DNA from: Ganoderma boninense | Taxonomy: Eukaryota; Basidiomycota; Agaricomycetes; Polyporales; Polyporaceae | Length of the DNA: 64,000 bases | Assembly: GCA_002900995.3 (NCBI GenBank) | Contig: CM035306.1 | Coordinates: 3,878,100 to 3,942,099, forward strand | Reading direction: 5' to 3' | Shown: positions 12,801 through 26,410 of the stretch, piece by piece | Numbering within the stretch: the stretch's first letter is position 1 | Layout: every line of letters starts with the position of its first letter | Position numbers and translations under genes: made by a program | Notes under the pieces: generated by a model | Seen by the model: the letters and a program-made list of their open reading frames with translations, nothing else | What the model was told of the DNA's origin: nothing | Databases searched by the model: none

Positions 12801-15002
12801 TACTTCCGCGCGTGGGTGCGCCGCGACCGAAGCCTAAGGCGGTCGTCCCGACTCCCGACGAGCCCCCACGCTCACGTACATTGTACACCGACAACACACC
12901 GATACCATGTATAGGAGCGAGTCGCGTCAGCGGCGTCGAACCGGGTTCGGTGGAAGTATAGCGCTCAATGGATTATACGGCGGGTGCACTGGCACTGCAT
13001 GCATGCCTTGTACTGTATTTCGACGAAATGCGCGCGTGTCTTCCGGATCGACTCGGAAATAAACAGCTTCGAAAGACTGAGAAATCCCGGTCCAGAACGT
13101 GCAGCGCGGGCGGGCGCCGACTGAGACTCGGAAGTGTGCAATGTGCATATACGCATGTACGTACGCTTGTGCTGCCAACCTGCGCATGCGCTGCCGCTGC
13201 TCGCACTGCTGCTGGTCCAGAAACCCCCAAACCAACGCCATCGCATTCGCCCAAGGCGCGGCCGCCGGCCCGCCGACGTCGACGGCGAAGCACAGAGTCA
13301 GGGGAAAACAACAAACAGAACACGGCCGGGTCCCGACTCATCATGGAATACCGGTACCGTCGGGAAACGCACGCGCGGTCCCGGTCACTCTGGCCCCCGA
13401 GGAACGCGAGGAGCTCCAGGGCCCCGGCCAATGTACTACTTACTGTACCTACATAGGGCGTTGTGTCCCCTGTCCACCCGTGGCCAACAACGGGATTGCG
13501 CGGACAACGACAGGAACGACGCGGGACCCGAGCCCCAGCGCGCGCGCGCGCGCGATACGAATTTCTCCTCCGACCGGGACGCGTGACGGCGTACGTACAC
13601 AGTACACATGTATGTCCATGCACACGTACACGGATGTATACAAGCAACAAGGACACGCACGATACACGATGCACGACGGCACCGTGGCGCAGACGGTGGC
13701 GGCGTACGCGAGCATATACTGTAAGTTGTATTGGTGCCGCCAGGGTGATAAGACGCGGCCGCCCGCGTCAGGCTGCCATGGCCATCATCAGCTGGGGCGA
13801 ATGCGCATGCGACTAAAAGCCTCTCGACGGGTCACGGCACTTACTTACATACTTATCGACGAGTACGTACTGTATTCACAGATACCAGCGACGGCAGGCG
13901 AATTCAGCGCGGGGTGGCGCACACAGGCACCAGCACTGACACTGACTGGTGGCTCGCGGCACAAGAATGCTGTCAACCCTCAAGCTTCAATAACAGGACA
14001 TGAAGGCGACTTTTGCGCCACCTGCATTACGACTAGATAACCCGAGGGCCGGGACGACTCAGATTGCGAGTACCATAACGACGCGAACAAGGTTTTGCGG
14101 TGTGGGGTGGGTACGTAGGTGACGGGAAGGGAGGGGAGGGAGAGGGGAGGAGGAGGGATATAAAATGTGACAGGACTACGTGCGGGCATTGTGTGCTTTG
14201 GGGTTTAGACTTGGACTAGCTCAATAGTACGAGAGATAGAGAGATAGAGACAGAGAGAGGAGGGGGCATGCTGCTGTATATCCGTGGGTATGCTTGAGGA
14301 GGAGAGAGGAGAGAAGAGGAGTGGGGGATCGAAATCGAATGCAATTTTGACAAAGCGGAGTTGCGTGTGGAATGGAAGAGGAGAGGAGCGGTGGAGGCGA
14401 AGGCGAAGGCGAAGGTGAGAAGGGTGATAACAGCGTGTGCGGCGTTAGATACTGATATAGACTTGCGGGGTGCTGGACGGACGGATGCTGATGCCAAATG
14501 GTTGGATGCGGGTCGAATGTGCGAGTCAGACGGGAGAACAAGATATGTGTGTTGTATATGTAGGAATGGGGAGCACCATAACGAAAAGGTTTCATGCGAT
14601 AGATACATAGATAACGAATGTGCACCGTGAACGTTGCAGGCGGCCGCTGATCCCACCGAGGACGAGCAAGGGTGGCACTCGAGGTCGATGCGGACGCGCA
14701 TGAGAGTTGCCGCCGGCTTTTGACGGGGTACCGCGGGGACCAGCGCAGCAGGACCAAGGCCGCGGTAGACCCGAGGGACATGGAGAGCGATAACAGAGCA
14801 CGACGATGAGTGAGGATGAGATGAGACCGAAGGCGGTTGAGTGCAGGAGCGAAACGAACAGCGAGGATGAATGCGATGCGAGGCAGATGGTGAGATGCGT
14901 CTAGTGGAGAACATGGGAAGAGCCGAAATGATGTTCGTGCAGTCATGCTTTTGGTCGTTCGGTCGTCAGTTCCAGTCGCAACGTGCGACGGCGGTCGTCA
15001 GT
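6849..15002. other. Gene-poor 8.1-kb stretch
   Basis: The left end (about 6849-7100) probably holds the WDR26/Gid7 promoter. Beyond that I find only overlapping GC-rich open frames on both strands without recognisable domains or coherent exon chains. Short repeats occur, such as two GCTTGAA units at 12754-12767, CG dinucleotide runs at about 13540-13553, and ACTTAC/GTAAGT motifs (for example 13839-13848). Purine-rich and pyrimidine-rich blocks lie at 14120-14420, just past the 3' end of the Ecl1-family gene. Confidence 0.5.
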
Positions 15003-16477
15003 TTATCGCTTGACGGCGGCGGCCCTGCCGCGTTCTCGGTCGACGAGTCCACTGCGTCCACTTCCATACCCAGGTGCCTTGCGGTGGGCGCCGAGGGGCT
15101 CCTCGTCGAGTTCGTCCGCGCGCCTCCTTCCCCGAGTCGGCAACTCATGGACAGGAGGTGCGGTCTCCTCGTCGTACTCGAAAACGGCGCCCGTGTCGCG
15201 CACGTCCATCTTCTCAAACTTCGGGAGCGGAGGCGGCGAGCTGTTCCGGCGCTGGGCCAGCTGACGTGCTGCACGGACGCCGGCAGCGACGACGGGGCTG
15301 TGTGCGACCCAGTCTGCAACTTTCTCCATGCTGTCCAGGCGGGCGCGGGCCTGAGCGCTCTGGTGGGCGTGAGCGCGCGGCCGGGGAGAACGGCTCGGCG
15401 AGCGTCGAGAGGAAGACGAACGCCCGTCAGGGTCACGCCTGCGACTGCGGCCCCGAGGCGCTGCATCCGCGGTTGGGGCGTGTTCCTTGGAAACACGCGT
15501 TGAAGCACCGATAGCAAACGCCGTCGTGGTGTCGACGACAGGGTGGGCAATACGTGGTGTGGGTGGGGACGCCGAGTTGTTTTGCAGAGAGCGAGAGAGC
15601 ATGGAAAGCGCGGAAGGACCCTTGTGCGAACGCGGCGTGGTGGCGGTGGAGACGAGGAGAGAGAAGTACGCGGGAAGACTTGCCCGGTTACGGCGCCTCT
15701 TGCTTGTTACCGTCTCTGGATCTTGACCGCGCTCGTCCTCATCGCTGGGCGGCTGAGGAAGGTCGGCGGACTTACGTCCTCGATGGCGGTCCGAGCGGAC
15801 GGAAGAAGAAGTGGCCGGGACAGAGGGCGCGTCAGAGAAATCGTCCTCGGTGGAAGCGTCGTGGTGTGTGCTGCGGGACACGCCGGTACTCGCCGTCATG
15901 GCGGACACGGAAGATGTGCGACGATGCAGCGAGGGGACCATCGAACGATGGTTGGTGGTGGAGGGACGGCGGGCATAGGCAAGAGAAGATGCATGATGGG
16001 CGTACCCGGGGGACAATTTGGATGGGTCCGTGTAATCAGGGTTGACGGCGTAGTACTCGTCGTCGGTGTTTGCACCATAGATGGCAAGTGAGGCGCTGTC
16101 TTCCTCGTGTTCGTCGTCAAGAGGAGACCAGGAGGTGGAAGAGTTGGACGAAGATGACTCGGAATGACGGACGCGGTGAGAGGGTTTGCGGGCGCCAAAA
16201 GATTGACCGAGGGCGGATGGGAGCAGGGCAGGGACCTCGGCGAGGTGTGAGGGTGTGTTGTGGGAGGAACGGAGGAAAGGCGAGGGGTGTGCGCTGCTTG
16301 TGGTGGATATGGAAGGGGAGGTGATGTCTTGGGACTCGCACTCGTCGCCGCAGTAAGCTCGGCTAGAGCAAAGGGCAGTGAGCGGGGAGTCGGGGAATGA
16401 CGTCGGTGTATGCGGGAGATAACTTACCCGTCGGCGAGGACAGGCCTGCCACAGACGAGGCAGACTTCTTCGTACAT
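15003..16477 (-). CDS. Ecl1-family (life-span regulatory factor) zinc-finger protein
   Basis: Seen: two exons, 16477-16428 and 16362-15003, joined in phase, giving about 469 residues. The short first exon encodes MYEEVCLVCGRPVLADG and the second opens with RAYCGDECESQDITS, so the intron falls between the two Cys pairs of a small C-x2-C...C-x3-C zinc-binding motif. The rest is low-complexity, rich in Ser and Arg, with an acidic stretch and an RS-like basic region near residues 330-360. Known: the motif is the signature of the Ecl1 family, named after small fission yeast proteins that extend chronological life span. Inference: basidiomycete members are much longer and their role is not established. 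The ATG opens directly onto the motif and a TATA box lies about 70 nt upstream, which supports this start. It stands alone between two gene-poor stretches. Confidence 0.8.
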
Positions 16478-16547
16478 GGAGAGCGCGTCAGGGAGGACAG
16501 AGACGAGTGGAGGAGGACGGTCGGGAGGGGCGTCGGGGGGCGGGGGT

Positions 16548-16555
16548 TATATAAG
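16548..16555 (-). promoter_or_regulatory. TATA box of the Ecl1-family gene
   Basis: A palindromic TTATATAA sits about 71 nt upstream of the ATG at 16477, followed on the coding strand by a C-rich leader. Position and spacing fit a fungal core promoter; no transcript start is visible from sequence alone. Confidence 0.5.
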
Positions 16556-18634
16556 AGACATGTTGTGAGTGTGAAACGGAGGTGAAGGGGGCCTCCCGCA
16601 TTCGTCCAATGGCCCCAATTACCAAAATACTCACGCATGACTCCGCCCGACAATTCCACTCCACCGTCACGCACGTCACACCCCGGTCCCTTGCAGATCT
16701 CTGGCCAGATCTCCCTCCAAACCGGGCGCTATCTCCCGACTCCCAGTCCGAGTCGCTCGCTCAATCCGGTCCAGCTCCTCAGGCGCCCGCCACCACCGCC
16801 GAGGCCTGTGCACGTTCATACCATTCTCTTTGTCGCCATTTCCACTCTGTTCCCTGCTCTTCCTCTGCTCCGTATCGCCGCCAACGTGCCCTCCCTGCAC
16901 CCCGCCTCCAGATCAACGTGCTTCCTCCGCCAGGTCTCCATGTCCCCGGCAACCCGTCCTCATATGCACGCCCTGTGGCCGACGCTCTTCTATGTACCCC
17001 GAGCATGCCGCCCTCATTCGCGGAGCACCTTCGGGTCCTCTCCCGCACCAATCAAGCCCTGCACGCTTCTCGTCCCTCTTCTACCACATCACTTCCTGCA
17101 TCCGTCCATCTCAGAACGCCGGCCCGAACATGTCACAGCAATAGTCCCCTGTATCCGTATTCCTGTACCTCCTTCTCTGCCTTCGATCCATCCTCTCTTC
17201 TCCGCCGGAGTCTCAATCTACAACCCTAATTAACCCGCGCGCACTGACACACCCCGTCCATTTCGCCGACGCCGGATGCTGGGTGGTGACATGCAGATCA
17301 CAGCACGCCTCCCCGAATCCTCATTCATGAGCACTGTGCACGCACGCACATCACTCGCACGCCAGATGCAGCCCCACACGTCTCACCACGGCCTGTCTTC
17401 GCGCGCGACGTGATTAGCAGATCCTCACCACGACGTCCGGCTTCTTTTCCCTTCTCGTTCGCGCGCGCGTGTATGCCGTATCGCTGCCCGTGACTCGTGA
17501 GTTCTCTCTCTCTCAAAATATCCTCGCCAGATACTGTATCCAGGCCGTATCGCCACCTTCCACATCATGCATCCCTGTCACCCCCAGGTCCCCCATGCCG
17601 TATGCGTGGAAGCGCGGCCCTCGTTTCGGCCGCTAGCCGCGTCTCGACTGCCCGAGTGCCTGCCCGGCGTCCAATTCTCTCCATCTCGCCATACTGACGC
17701 CGACTGCCCAATCGCGAGCAGGGCGAAAAGGTTTTTCGAGCTGGCGCGAGTCATGATCATTGTCTCCGAACTCTGGCTGCCCGGTATGGCAGGCACCCTA
17801 CAAGTCATGATCTCGCCGAGCTCATGTCATGGTCCCGTTCCTCGTCCGATGCGTCGTCGAGGCGCGCGCGCACAGCGCGTAGGCGGACCGCGAGCTCGGC
17901 CGAGAGCCCGCAGCGTCGTCGAGAGGAGGTACCCCATCGGTCACCGCGCGCGTCATCCCCAGCCTAAGACTGCCAGTGCTGAGACAGCAATAACCCCACT
18001 CCGGGAGACCCACTCACAGCAGTCGGGATGACGCCGGGTGAGGTTATTAGTGTGAACTAATGGTGCGACGCCTCAGATAGTCTGTCGTGCGATGACGCGG
18101 GCACCTCCGAGTCGGCGCGCGCCTGCAGTCTTCTTGTCCCCGTCGCGCTTGTCAGCCCAACGCCCCCACCGCGACTCTAGATCTGGAGAGAACTTTAGAG
18201 TTCCAGTTCCTCGATCGCTTGGCGACGCACGCACGCACGGCATTTGGCGTGCATTCGACGGGGATGTCGTCAACCCCAAGCACGCGCAGCGCGTACGCAC
18301 GCCCAGTCACTGGCATCTCAACCCAATCTGGGACCCCCGACGTCGAGAAACAGCCTCGGCTCCCCCGTCTCCTGAGTGCGCGCGCGACGCGCGTCGTACG
18401 TTTCGCAGCGCGTACCTCCGCGCCTCTCGTTGTCCTGTGTCCTGTGTTCAATGCCCAGTGTTCGAGCCGGTCCATCTCGGACAACAATATTATCACGTCT
18501 GGCCTCTGGAGGTGTGTGTCACTCCATGTCGCTGACAACTCGCCCCATGAGGAAACCGAGCATATGGCGGCAGTGACCGCTATCATGTCATTGTCATCTA
18601 AGATCCCCCCCACCCTGCACGTCTCGCGGCCAGT

Positions 18635-18652
18635 GCAGCTGCAGCTGCAGCT
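18635..18652. repeat. (GCAGCT)3 repeat
   Basis: Three perfect copies of the palindromic hexamer GCAGCT in the gene desert. Confidence 0.8.
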
Positions 18653-19970
18653 GACAGTGACACCGGCGAAATTTCTACAGCGTTCGAGCACAGTCGTAGC
18701 ACGCGCATACGTCAGCCGCTGCTCGAATGTATGTATGCGTACGTGAAGCTCGCGTCCGCCCAGCGCCGCTCCGCCGTACGTGAACTGCTGCGAAGCCCGA
18801 CCCTGCTTCACTGCCCGAAAGTCGCGCTCGCGACGTCCTTGGTATACCCGCTGTACAAGTAACCTTGAGAGCCTGGGTCGACCGTCGACGTCGCGATAGA
18901 AATTGCCGGCCCTTCACGCTCATACTCATATTCACCCCATCCCCTTCATTCCTCCCCGTCCCCGCGGGTTCCCCGCCCCCAGTATTGCACATCGCACATT
19001 GCACATTGCATCATCGTCGTCCCACCCCGCGCCCGCGCCGAATAGGTAGAGGTAGGATGCCGGTCGTGATATGCCACAAGTGCCATACGTGCTTGTCACA
19101 AACGGAAGCAACGTCAACACCACTAGCAGGGCGGGGCGCATGCACGCAGGCGGCGCAATACGCGTACGCGTTCTGCTCCGGCGCCAGCCAACCACTTCGC
19201 GCGGCGGCGTGGACCAACAAGCCACAAGTCGGGACGGCTACCATCTCGCCTCGGTAGTCTCTAACTTACGCGCGTCCGAATCCGGGAGCGAACCGACGGG
19301 TGGCAGCCCCGCGTAAGTACGCGTCCTGCGAGCGTCACAACCCGAATCGACCCTGCTGTACATGGCACGGTGCCGTAAGTAAGTAACGCGAGCGCGAGTG
19401 CGCGTACGCATATCAGATATGGTCCGTATATGGTGTTCTCACAGCCCATTTGCAGCGGACAATAAGTGCAAGCACAATGGTACCCGCAAACTGTACTCAA
19501 TCATATGCATGATCAGCACGGCTGTCACGCCGCCCGCGTATACGCATACATATTTCCCCGCGCTGGAGTCATGGACGAGCTGCAGGAGAGGTCCACTGTC
19601 CAGGACTGGAACATCCCGTCTCGCTTCTGGGTTTTCGCAGACGCTACCGCACGTCCGGGCCGCAACGTGCCCAGTGCTCGCGAACGCATCCGCCCGCGAA
19701 GGTACCCTTCGGCTGGGACTGCCAGGGTTGGGGCCGCGCCTCGGCACGCACATTCGCAGTGTGCAGTACTGTATTGCGAGGATCTCTCCGGGCAAGGAGG
19801 CCCGCCGCGCCCGCCTTCTGGACATTATCGATGTGCTCCCGTGTCTGTGGCCTGAGGTCGTCTTCGACTTCGAGTTCTTGGGCGGGGGGAGGGAGCAGAG
19901 TCTCCGGATTGTCGAGCCCGGATGGCCATACGCGTAGATCACGATACGCCAGCCTCCGGAGCTTGTGCGC

Positions 19971-20010
19971 CTGCTATCTGCTGGTATCTGCTGGTATCTG
20001 CAGGTATCCG
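19971..20010. repeat. 10-mer tandem repeat, four copies
   Basis: Four head-to-tail units of CTGGTATCTG. The first and last units each carry changes, and the two middle ones are identical. Confidence 0.85.
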
Positions 20011-21924
20011 CTCTCTCCGCCGGCGGTCGTCCGTGAGGACCGAGTACTTACTTATCGCGCTCTTGGAAGGCTCTTGGATTCGGAAGACCTCGACGTCCGC
20101 CGTCGTCAACATTCAACGTCAGCCTGCCCCTTCCTATCGCCCAGACGCAAGCTAAGTACTTATCGCGCACCCTACTTATCGCAGGCTCAGGCAGTCGGGT
20201 GACGCAGAAACGACGTGCCAGCGGCCCACCAGTGCGTGCTTGGCGACAAAGTTATTGCGGAGGTCAGATTGGGGCCAAGCCGCTACCGCTGCCTCCGTTT
20301 CCGTTCCAGTATCGTAGAATGGCAACTGAATGAGTTTTTTTATCTTCCCTCTCCCCAGCCTTATCAAACGCTGCGTATCTCTATCTCTATCTGTGGCTCC
20401 CCGCTCGAGAGTCGAGAGTCGAACGCGCTATCTGCGTAACATACGTACGTGCTCTCCCGCGATGCTCGCGCAGCCCCGCCCAATCATCCTCGCGCTCGCG
20501 CGAGGAAGACTCGAAGAGAGTCGAACTCGGACCATACTTGGAAATTAGAACCAGTCCACCAGTCCGACTACGACTCGGGATCGGAACTTTGAAGCGCGAA
20601 GTTCGAACCCCTTCCTTTCCAAGTCTCCGCAAGACCAGGCCCTCCCAATCCCGTCATGGATGATGGGACCACCGAACTTAAGTACTGCGCAAACCACGGT
20701 GCAACCTGGTGAGTCCTCAGCCATCCGTCTACATAGTACAAGTACTTACACATACACTTTCCGGCCCACCCTCGGCAATTTCCCAAATCCACGAATCCAC
20801 GAATTCTGCCGGCGAACAACAAAATTCAAAATTTAAGCTTCGCGCTTCAGCGGGCTGCCCGTGCCCACGATCGCATGAAGCGGCGGAAGCGCGAAGACGG
20901 CCCATAAGTAACTGGAGTCTGGCCATGGGGCGAGTGCCATGGAAACGGGGTCGCTTGCGCATGTCCTGCAGGGAGCTTCGCTTCCTCCCTGACTAGTGAT
21001 CATGGTTCGCGAGTCCCCTCTCCAAGCTCCAGGTCCAAGTCCCACGTCCTCGGAGGTGGGCTATTGTACGCTTGATTGTACGTGCTATTGGAGGCGTCGA
21101 AGCAGTGATATGATCGGCGCGCGTTGGGACCTGAGGCCTGAGGCCTGGGGGTCTGGTGCGTTCGCGAGTGGACGTCGAAACTTGGAAGCTGGCAGCCGTG
21201 TACTCAGTACAGCACGTTCGAATTCCTACGCGGCGTTTTTTGTCTCAGGGTGCGTTCGAAGACGGCCGCGTACCGCACCCAACGAAGGAGGGATGTCGAA
21301 CTGCAGTACTCGTTTCAGTAAGCATCGTAAGCATCGCAAGTTCGAATTCTACAGCCTCCGGGGGCAGCTGCGAGAGATGGTAGTCAGGGTCTGGATTCCA
21401 ATTTCTTGCACTACCGTCGTGCTACTATAGTTCGGGCTGCATCGCGACCCCACTTGTTCGCGTCGCCGCCCCCAAAGCCTAAATATTAAGTACCCCGCAC
21501 GCGCGGCGGTGTTATGCAAACAGCACTCGTTGTCGCGCCGCCCGCGTGCTCTGTTCTTCCAGCCCATTTCAGCGACCGCGCTGTCCGCTTTCCGACTCAG
21601 CGACTCAGCGCTCAGCGACGGCCGCGGCTCGCTTGACGAGCGCGCGGCGGTCGCGACGCGACCACCGCGACCCTCCACCTGCGGAGTGGAGAATTGGGAA
21701 GCACGAGAGCACGACGATCGTTCACAGGGTCGCCGACTCGGACACTCGGACTCGACACAAGGCGCACGCTCTCCCTTTTGTGCCCCGAATTCGAATTTCG
21801 TCGTCGCAGGCGGCAGGGTTTCTCGAGCTGTCGAGCGCCTGGCCTTCCCTCGCATCACCGTGACTCACGATCATAATAATCAGGCTGAAGACTCAAGAAG
21901 ACTGAAGAGGTGGTGGCGGCTCGC

Positions 21925-21948
21925 GATTCGGATTCGGATTCGGACTCG
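21925..21948. repeat. (GATTCG)n hexamer repeat
   Basis: Four units of GATTCG, the last being GACTCG, in the gene desert. Confidence 0.75.
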
Positions 21949-22267
21949 GCAAGAGGGAATTCGAACAGTGACCATAGTGACACGTTCGCGAGCCAGAGTC
22001 GCCCCCAGCGTCTCGCGCACCTGTTTTGGGTCGGACGCGCGCGCCTCACTGCCGATGATACGAACGTGGAACTTATCGCGGCGACGCCACCGATGTCGAT
22101 GACGCCGCCGCGCTCGCCCAGGGCGCGTTTCCGCCACCACGGCCCACGGCCCTCGGGCTCCCGACGCCACTGGTGACTGCCAAGGCCCAAACAGCCTCAG
22201 GCTCAGGCTCTGCTGCAGTGGTAAGTACTCAATGGCATGTAGGTTATGCTTAAGTGGCTGCTTGTGA

Positions 22268-22290
22268 TAAGTACTTACTTACTTACTTGC
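22268..22290. repeat. (ACTT)n tetramer run containing a TAAGTACTTA palindrome
   Basis: A short run of ACTT units preceded by the 10-bp palindrome TAAGTACTTA. It is the densest copy of the motif that recurs through the desert. Confidence 0.7.
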
Positions 22291-25200
22291 AGTCGATCGG
22301 TATTCGGCGCGATATACCTCGACACCTCGACACTTCGACGCGGCGATCGGGATGTGGCGCGATGATAAGATAAGTCAACCCGGCAGAGGGATTCATGGGT
22401 AAGTCGCGAGGTACTTACTGTAAGTCGCTGGCCACATGGATTTGGGCCGTCGGGCGCATTCGTCCATGACCGCGGTGGCACTTGGCACTTGCAAGCTGCA
22501 CGACTCACGAGGATTCGGAGGAAACGAGGGGGGAGAGGGTGGCATGACGCGGTCGCGTGCTGCGTGTACCGATACCGCCGCGGTGGTCGCCGCGGTGGAA
22601 CATCGAACGCCAAGTGCGGGAGAGGGTGTTTTTCCGAAGAGGAAGATGAAGAACGTGAATGCATGCTCACCGCATGATTACATACGGGCCGAACTGGTAC
22701 GGGCTACAAGGGAGTAGCGTAAGTACCATAGCGCAGAGACGTGGATGTGGACTGAATGGACTGAATTGGACTGAGCCTTGGACGATTGATTGTGCGGTGC
22801 CAAGGACAGCATCCGAGGCCACGGCCACAAAAGGGACGATCCTGTCGAGTTTCATTAATGATCTTCGGGCCATACATTGTCCAGCTCACCATAGCCATAA
22901 CTGTATGGGCCCTGTGGCATGTTCTCCCGGGCGAGGTGGTGGTCACGCGGATCCCGGCACGCACAGGTTGAAACGTTGACGGATTGGTTGGGCTGGACGG
23001 CGACGAACTTGTATACGTCACGCGACAAGGCTCTCCGTCAGAGTCGCAGTGGACTGAGTGATCGTAGAGGGTGACATACGGGTCATAGCAATGGCGGCGA
23101 CGACGTTTCGCAGTACGTACGTCATAAGCGAGGAATGTCGGCTTGTCTGATGCAAGACGGTAAGTATGAGGGACCAATGGTAATCCTCAGTGCGCATCTC
23201 GTCATAGGATGCTAAGCGATAAACATAACTCACCATGGCGATAGTCACGGCTCAAAAGCCGGAATACGGTAGCGTCCGAGTCTCCATCCGCTCGGAACTG
23301 ATGACGATCTTTCTGGATGACGCCATAACGTGTCGAAGACGCGAGAAACTCGAAGGACGTCGATATCAACGCGACGTGATGCGTGAAGCCCGCGATATAC
23401 ACGTTCTCGCTCGCGTACACGCTGGACGGTTTCACAACGTCCGATGTGGCGACGCATGCACTTTACAAGACGCGGCGATCGAGAGCCGAGGCCTGCATAC
23501 ATGCAAAGGTGAAAGAAAGAAAAAAGTCCACGGCCCAGGCCACGATTCACATAAGCTTCTAGCTCGCCTGCAAATGTCGGTGAAAGGACGAACCCCGATC
23601 CCCAGCCTCGCGGGGGTGCTAAACGAGCTCATCTATATCGAAGCGTCGACCAATGACAAGATGCTCGGTCTCGACTCGAGCGGGAGTGAGTCCCATGCGC
23701 GAGCGAGCACGCGGACGTCCTGTCTTGTCTTTGTCGGGTGACGTCACTCTGCTGCAACGCGACCTTGTCGCGGGCCTGGACCTGTCACGCTCGCCATCAC
23801 GTGCCTGAGCCTGTCACGGTAAGCCTTTGTGGCGTTCGTCACGCACCCGATTTGGCAGGAGGGGGATGATACGCGCTGTCACGGCGAGCAGCCGCAGCGA
23901 GAGACGGCTCTGAGCTGAACCAAGCTGAACCTCCGTGCCACCGCCATGGGGGACGGACGGGCGGAGGGCACATCGTGATCCATGTCGCTGGTACGTGATG
24001 ACCATCTTTCGTATGTACACTCGGCTCGCGTTGACGACCCGCGCAAACTCCCAGTGGCCGGACAGATCCTGCACGCCCGATGGGAGCCGTGTCTAGACCG
24101 TCCGTGGTCCTCTGCTGGACGCAGCCTGTGGCAGAACCCCGTTTCTCCTCCCATGCCCTCGCCCTCCCCCGCGATCCTTTTTGCGTTGGGGGATCACCCC
24201 GACCTACGGCGCAGTCCCCGGCGGCGGTGTAAGGACATCCATACGCTCGCGGAGCGCCCACGTAACTTGACCCCCCCTGGGTCGAGAACGCGAAGCTCAA
24301 TGGTATGTCGTGATTTATGTATGTTGTTGCTTTTTTACCCGCTGTCCCATCGCGGCCCGTTTGGCGGACTGTTGCGGAGGAGGAATGGAAGCTCGGCACT
24401 GGCAAGGGGGTACTTAGAACGACGCAGACGAGCCCTTGAATGCCGGTGGCGTTGGCGGGTGGCCCACTGCCTGCAGGTTTTAAGTTTCCTGTTCATAACG
24501 AGCTTCGTGGACAGACAGAAGGCACGCACGCCCCACGAAGCATTGCCCTCCCTCGGACCTAACAAATTTACAGCTCGTCTGCAGGAGCATTGTCGGTACT
24601 CATTCCTGACCCGAGGTGATAGGCTAACGCGCCACCCATACATAGACCAACGTTCAACCCGCCGGCTACTTACTCATGTCTCCGCGCATGCGTGCGCAGT
24701 GGTTGCTATGTACCGGAGTGTACGTGTGTGTAAAGTTCATCTTTGGGGGCCCGTTGCTCACCTCGCTTCGCCCCGGTCCAGGCCCAGGCCTGCGAACGAA
24801 CATGGACACCCGTCCGCAGGATTCAGTCCGCGCGAATTCCCGCCCGCGGACGGAGCTGAAACGCACAAAGATATTACCATTACCTCACCGTGGGTTACGG
24901 GGTAGACCCTGTCCGTGTGCTCACTGGGCTCTCAGTCGAGCACTCCTCTGCGGGCTTGTATCTGTCAGCAACTCATCCCAAACGCATTTGTATTTCGCAG
25001 GACTGAGGTGCGCAAGACGGCACTTACCTACTCGCGCGACAGACACGCCGCCACGCAGCGAGCTCGGGCCTGTGAACAAAGGCAGACTCCCGCGGCAGAC
25101 ACGGCGTGACAAGTCCGAGTGTCTACGAAGCGCCCATAAGGAGCATGACGCGGTGGCGCTGCTGAGCCAGGCACGGCGGATGGTGGGCGCGTCGACAATT

Positions 25201-26212
25201 TGCTCCCGCCCCTCGCCCCAAACCGTCTTAGAGCGCGTCCAGGAGCTCGGGGGCCCTCCCACCGAGTCGGATCAACGTCGTCCTCGAGTGCTGTGTGTGA
25301 TGTAACTTAACTGATACTTATCACATCGCCTTCCGTGCGCACCGGCGGCGCCAGTACTAGTCACGCACCACGACGACTCGGGCTTGGACGGCGTGTCGAA
25401 CGTGATACACCCAAGACCGGTGTAACTGCAGTAGGTTTGTCAGTGAGTAGGTGATATCGCGATAGCGTCCAAGCTGTTTCAAGTTCGAGCTGACCTTGGG
25501 CTACAGATCCGTGGCGTACTTACTTTCTTACTCATCATGTCGCGCGGACTGCATCAGCAATGGCCCCGGCCTCTCCGGTCTCTCGATCTCAGCCAGCCTT
25601 TGGGCGCATCATCGTGGTTCATGACACACCAAGGCGCGCCAAGTCCAGTTGCGCCGCCGCCACTTCCCAATATTGATATTGATATCACGGCCGAACGGGC
25701 AGTACAAGGCTAGCGACGGTCCTCGGCCTTTGGATATCCCCCAGACGCATACGCTTCCAGTTATTCCAACAGACCGCAGACGGGCTCCTGGCCGCTGGTG
25801 CGGTTCGGGCACGCGCATACAGGACTCCTGCCTGGCAGGAGATCCGTGCTTGCCGTCTTCCTGCCCCTCCTTCCCCCAACAGGGCCGGGGCGGTCCTCGG
25901 AACAGCGAGTCGCTTCTCCGACCACGGAGGGCGTCACCACATCCATATCCGCGGTCCGGTCGGTCGGTCTCTCTGTGTGTTTCTTTCGTTTTTTTGTGGC
26001 GTGTCCGACACTGATACCTAGTCATGTAGACATCTCGACCATCCGTGATCGACCCTGTCAGCGAAGCCTTCAACAGACTTCGAATTCGCGACTTAGTCCC
26101 CCCCGCGGGGGCCTGTCCTCCTCTACTTGAGCACTTACATACTTACCCTTGACCACAGGCCGGCCACGGTGGGATCTGCGTACGGAACTGTAAGGCACCT
26201 GACCGTCCTGGA

Positions 26213-26233
26213 GCTTGAAGCTTGAAGCTTGAA
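26213..26233. repeat. (GCTTGAA)3 repeat
   Basis: Three perfect 7-bp units of GCTTGAA. A two-unit copy occurs at 12754-12767, in the other gene-poor stretch. Confidence 0.85.
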
Positions 26234-26410
26234 TGTCAGGATGTCCGCGAGGGTCACGGTCATGCGAGGTGGTGCCGTGGACATTGCATACATGCTGTCT
26301 GCTGTCAGCGTATGTATGCGGCGACCGGGGAGGTCCCGGGACGACTGGTCGAAGACCGGAGGAGTCCGAGGACTGCTCGAGAGGACCGACTGCGGGGAGG
26401 AACGACTCGG

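Noticed and set aside
14216..14946. Two long minus-strand frames downstream of the Ecl1-family stop
   Set aside because: The peptides are low-complexity products of a purine-rich plus strand. There is no domain, and the position suits a 3' untranslated region.
16582..17233. Two long overlapping plus-strand frames (215 and 198 codons) upstream of the Ecl1-family gene
   Set aside because: Both are Ser/Pro/Arg-rich, in different frames over the same DNA, with a minus-strand frame as well. This is a pyrimidine-rich strand, not a gene.
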